In this document: positions 62,783 to 64,000 of the stretch, piece after piece
Layout: each line of letters opens with the position of its first letter
Position numbering within the stretch: the stretch's first letter is position 1
NCBI RefSeq assembly: GCF_000314735.2
Contig: NZ_KB375270.1
Span: 2,914,001 to 2,978,000, forward strand
Direction of reading: 5' to 3'
Source: Afipia felis ATCC 53690
GTDB lineage: Bacteria; Pseudomonadota; Alphaproteobacteria; Rhizobiales; Xanthobacteraceae
Length of the DNA stretch: 64,000 nt
Program-made: the position numbers and the translations under genes
Notes under the pieces: generated by a model
The model's database searches: none
The model's input: the letters and a program-made list of their open reading frames with translations, nothing else
What the model was told of the DNA's origin: nothing

Positions 62783-63158
62783 CGTGGCAGAGCCCCCCAA
62801 CCGAGTGCTGTCGCGCTCACGCGACGCCGCCTTATGCCATTGTTGATAATGTAGGAATCTGCGTCCCGTAATACGGGGCGGGGGCAAATCGCCTCTGGCG
62901 AGACCGCTTAATCTCCCCGCTTGGATAGCCGTCCTCCCGCGCAGTTAGCATGTCGGCGATTGGCGCCTGCTGGCGTTGGTGATCTTACTTCCGCCCCTGT
63001 TTAACCTTCGGCAAGCGTCCAAAGCCGTATGGCTTGACGAAAGCACTTGGTCATCGGCTGTCTCAGCCTTATGAGTTCGAACGGAAAGTCGGACTGATGA
63101 CCGTATGCCGTTCGAAACTGGCTCGAGTTGTTCGCCGATTGCGGCCGAAGGGAAGGCA
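62783..63158. other. Intergenic stretch, nothing recognised
   Basis: About 375 bp between the LacI gene and the cupin gene, with short frames only. TGACAGCGCTGTCA-like sites were not found here; I see no other signal apart from a fair ribosome-binding site at its end. Confidence 0.5.
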
Positions 63159-63665
63159 ATGGAACAAGGCAAGAAGGATCCTCAGACTGTCACCGCGACG
63201 GGTGCGCGTGCTCAGTCCTTTAACATCCAAGGTGTTCGTACCATTGCTTTGAACAACGTGCTCACGCGCAGCGGCGCTGTCACGGAGCTGTTCCGCACGG
63301 ACTGGCCTGAGATTTCCATCGAACCGCGTCACATGATTCTGGCCACGATGAATCCCGGAGCGGTCACGGATTGGCATCGCCATACACGACAGACGGATCA
63401 CCTGATTGCCATCAGTGGGAATATCAAGCTGGTGTTGTGGGACGGACGCGAGAATTCCAAAACCAAGGGACAGCATGACATCATTCGTTTCGGTGTTTTG
63501 CGGCCGCTCATTGCGGTTGTGCCTCCGGGCGTGTGGCACGGGTTGCGCAATGAGAGCGGATCGATTGCTCAATATGTCAATGTCAACGATGTACCCTATG
63601 ATCATGCCGACCCGGACAATTTCAGGCTGTCGTCGGAGCACGGCAAAGTGCCGATTGATCTGTAG
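63159..63665 (+). CDS. Cupin-fold protein (RmlC-like)
   Basis: Protein of 168 residues from ATG 63159 with AAGGGAAGG upstream; a frame start at 63105 is unlikely. A single cupin barrel: PGAVTDWHRHTRQTDHLIAI holds the His-x-His metal or acid site, and RPLIAVVPPGVWHGLRNESG the second motif, ending NVNDVPYDHADPDNFRL, which is the dTDP-4-dehydrorhamnose 3,5-epimerase-like ending. It could be an epimerase or an isomerase of the sulfatase pathway. Starts a plus-strand unit with the next gene. Confidence 0.8.
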   Translation: MEQGKKDPQTVTATGARAQSFNIQGVRTIALNNVLTRSGAVTELFRTDWPEISIEPRHMILATMNPGAVTDWHRHTRQTDHLIAISGNIKLVLWDGRENSKTKGQHDIIRFGVLRPLIAVVPPGVWHGLRNESGSIAQYVNVNDVPYDHADPDNFRLSSEHGKVPIDL

Positions 63666-63674
63666 AGTGGATCG

Positions 63675-64000
63675 ATGCTCAGCGACACGGAGTCATTCGG
63701 GCAGGACTTTCTTCTGACGCTGCTCACGGCGGACCCCGCTGTTGCTGTCGAGGGAGAACAAGCTGGCGTTCAGCGAATTGGGATAGATATCGAGCGGCTG
63801 GGAAAGGCCGCTCGCCAGGCTGGGCACGATACCCGGCTATCCGAGCATACGTGGGATAATCTTTCGGAGATCGCGCGCGCCCTGCGCTCCAGCGATGTTT
63901 TTGTCCGGTTGAATCCGCCGCATCCAGGAACGGCCGAAGAAGTCGGGGTAGCGATAAAGTGCGGGGCAACCGTTTTGATGTTGCCCTACTTTCACACGGA
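63675..64000 (+). CDS. HpcH/HpaI aldolase/citrate-lyase-like protein (partial)
   Basis: The first 108 codons of a gene that runs off the window. ATG at 63675, 10 bases after the cupin stop. LTADPAVAVEGEQAGVQRIG matches the start of the HpcH/HpaI TIM barrel, and VFVRLNPPHPGTAEEVGVAI with CGATVLMLPYFHT the strand with the conserved RxNP and the following LMLP. The family cleaves 3-hydroxy-acid CoA esters or hydroxy-ketoacids, in line with carbon-skeleton breakdown after desulfation. Confidence 0.75.
   Translation, partial: MLSDTESFGQDFLLTLLTADPAVAVEGEQAGVQRIGIDIERLGKAARQAGHDTRLSEHTWDNLSEIARALRSSDVFVRLNPPHPGTAEEVGVAIKCGATVLMLPYFHT

Overview
The window looks like a chromosomal segment of an alphaproteobacterium of the Nitrobacteraceae/Bradyrhizobiaceae (Bradyrhizobium, Afipia, Tardiphaga or a relative). 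The reasons are the core block at 42.3-51.9 kb (acs, EVE protein, gpsA, tsaD / hemD, Mic60-like, hemY, tRNA-Thr), a ROSE-type hsp20 leader, and the many short rhizobial-type hypothetical genes. The genus is inferred from recognised proteins only; no database search was possible.

Layout. (1) 1-20.6 kb is accessory DNA dominated by small, poorly known genes. It includes a Ku end-joining protein, a DUF892 ferritin-like protein, a small heat-shock protein with a predicted RNA thermometer, PilZ proteins, an intact and a decayed cold-shock gene, a frameshifted secreted nuclease, and a lone lpxA homologue. A first IS3-family element (11003-12240) sits between diverged copies of sequences that are about 2.5 kb apart near the left edge, so a partly deleted duplication is preserved there. 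(2) 20.6-42.1 kb is a surface-glycan cluster. It has several SAM methyltransferases, a TupA-like ATP-grasp protein, a very large WbsX-WbsX-GT4-GT2-methyltransferase polypeptide broken by one extra G in a G7 run, an FkbM methyltransferase, and an unusual fusion of a pyruvyl-transferase-like domain with a PP-loop ATPase-like domain. Its first gene is split by a second IS3 copy, itself split by an IS21 element with a clean 7-bp target duplication. Two serine recombinases lie at the right side; the large one abuts the 3' remnant of a second nuclease gene and probably marks the island boundary. (3) 42.3-51.9 kb is the core block. (4) 51.9-57.7 kb lies between tRNA-Thr and a 34-bp copy of its 3' end. 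It is a small integrase-less island carrying a CusB/CusA-type metal efflux operon, a periplasmic YtkA-like protein, a Cys-rich exported protein and a truncated cation-diffusion-facilitator fragment. (5) 57.7-64 kb is a sulfatase regulon: a sulfatase with the CxPSR motif, its formylglycine-generating enzyme, an MFS carrier, a LacI-type regulator with three candidate operators between the divergent genes, a cupin protein and the start of an HpcH/HpaI-type lyase.

How the genes work together. The glycan genes probably build and decorate (methylate, perhaps pyruvylate) an O-antigen or exopolysaccharide. The metal genes form one translationally coupled export system. The sulfatase set would import a sulfated organic compound, remove sulfate and process the carbon skeleton under LacI-type control. 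The core genes serve acetate activation, glycerophospholipid synthesis, t6A tRNA modification and haem synthesis.
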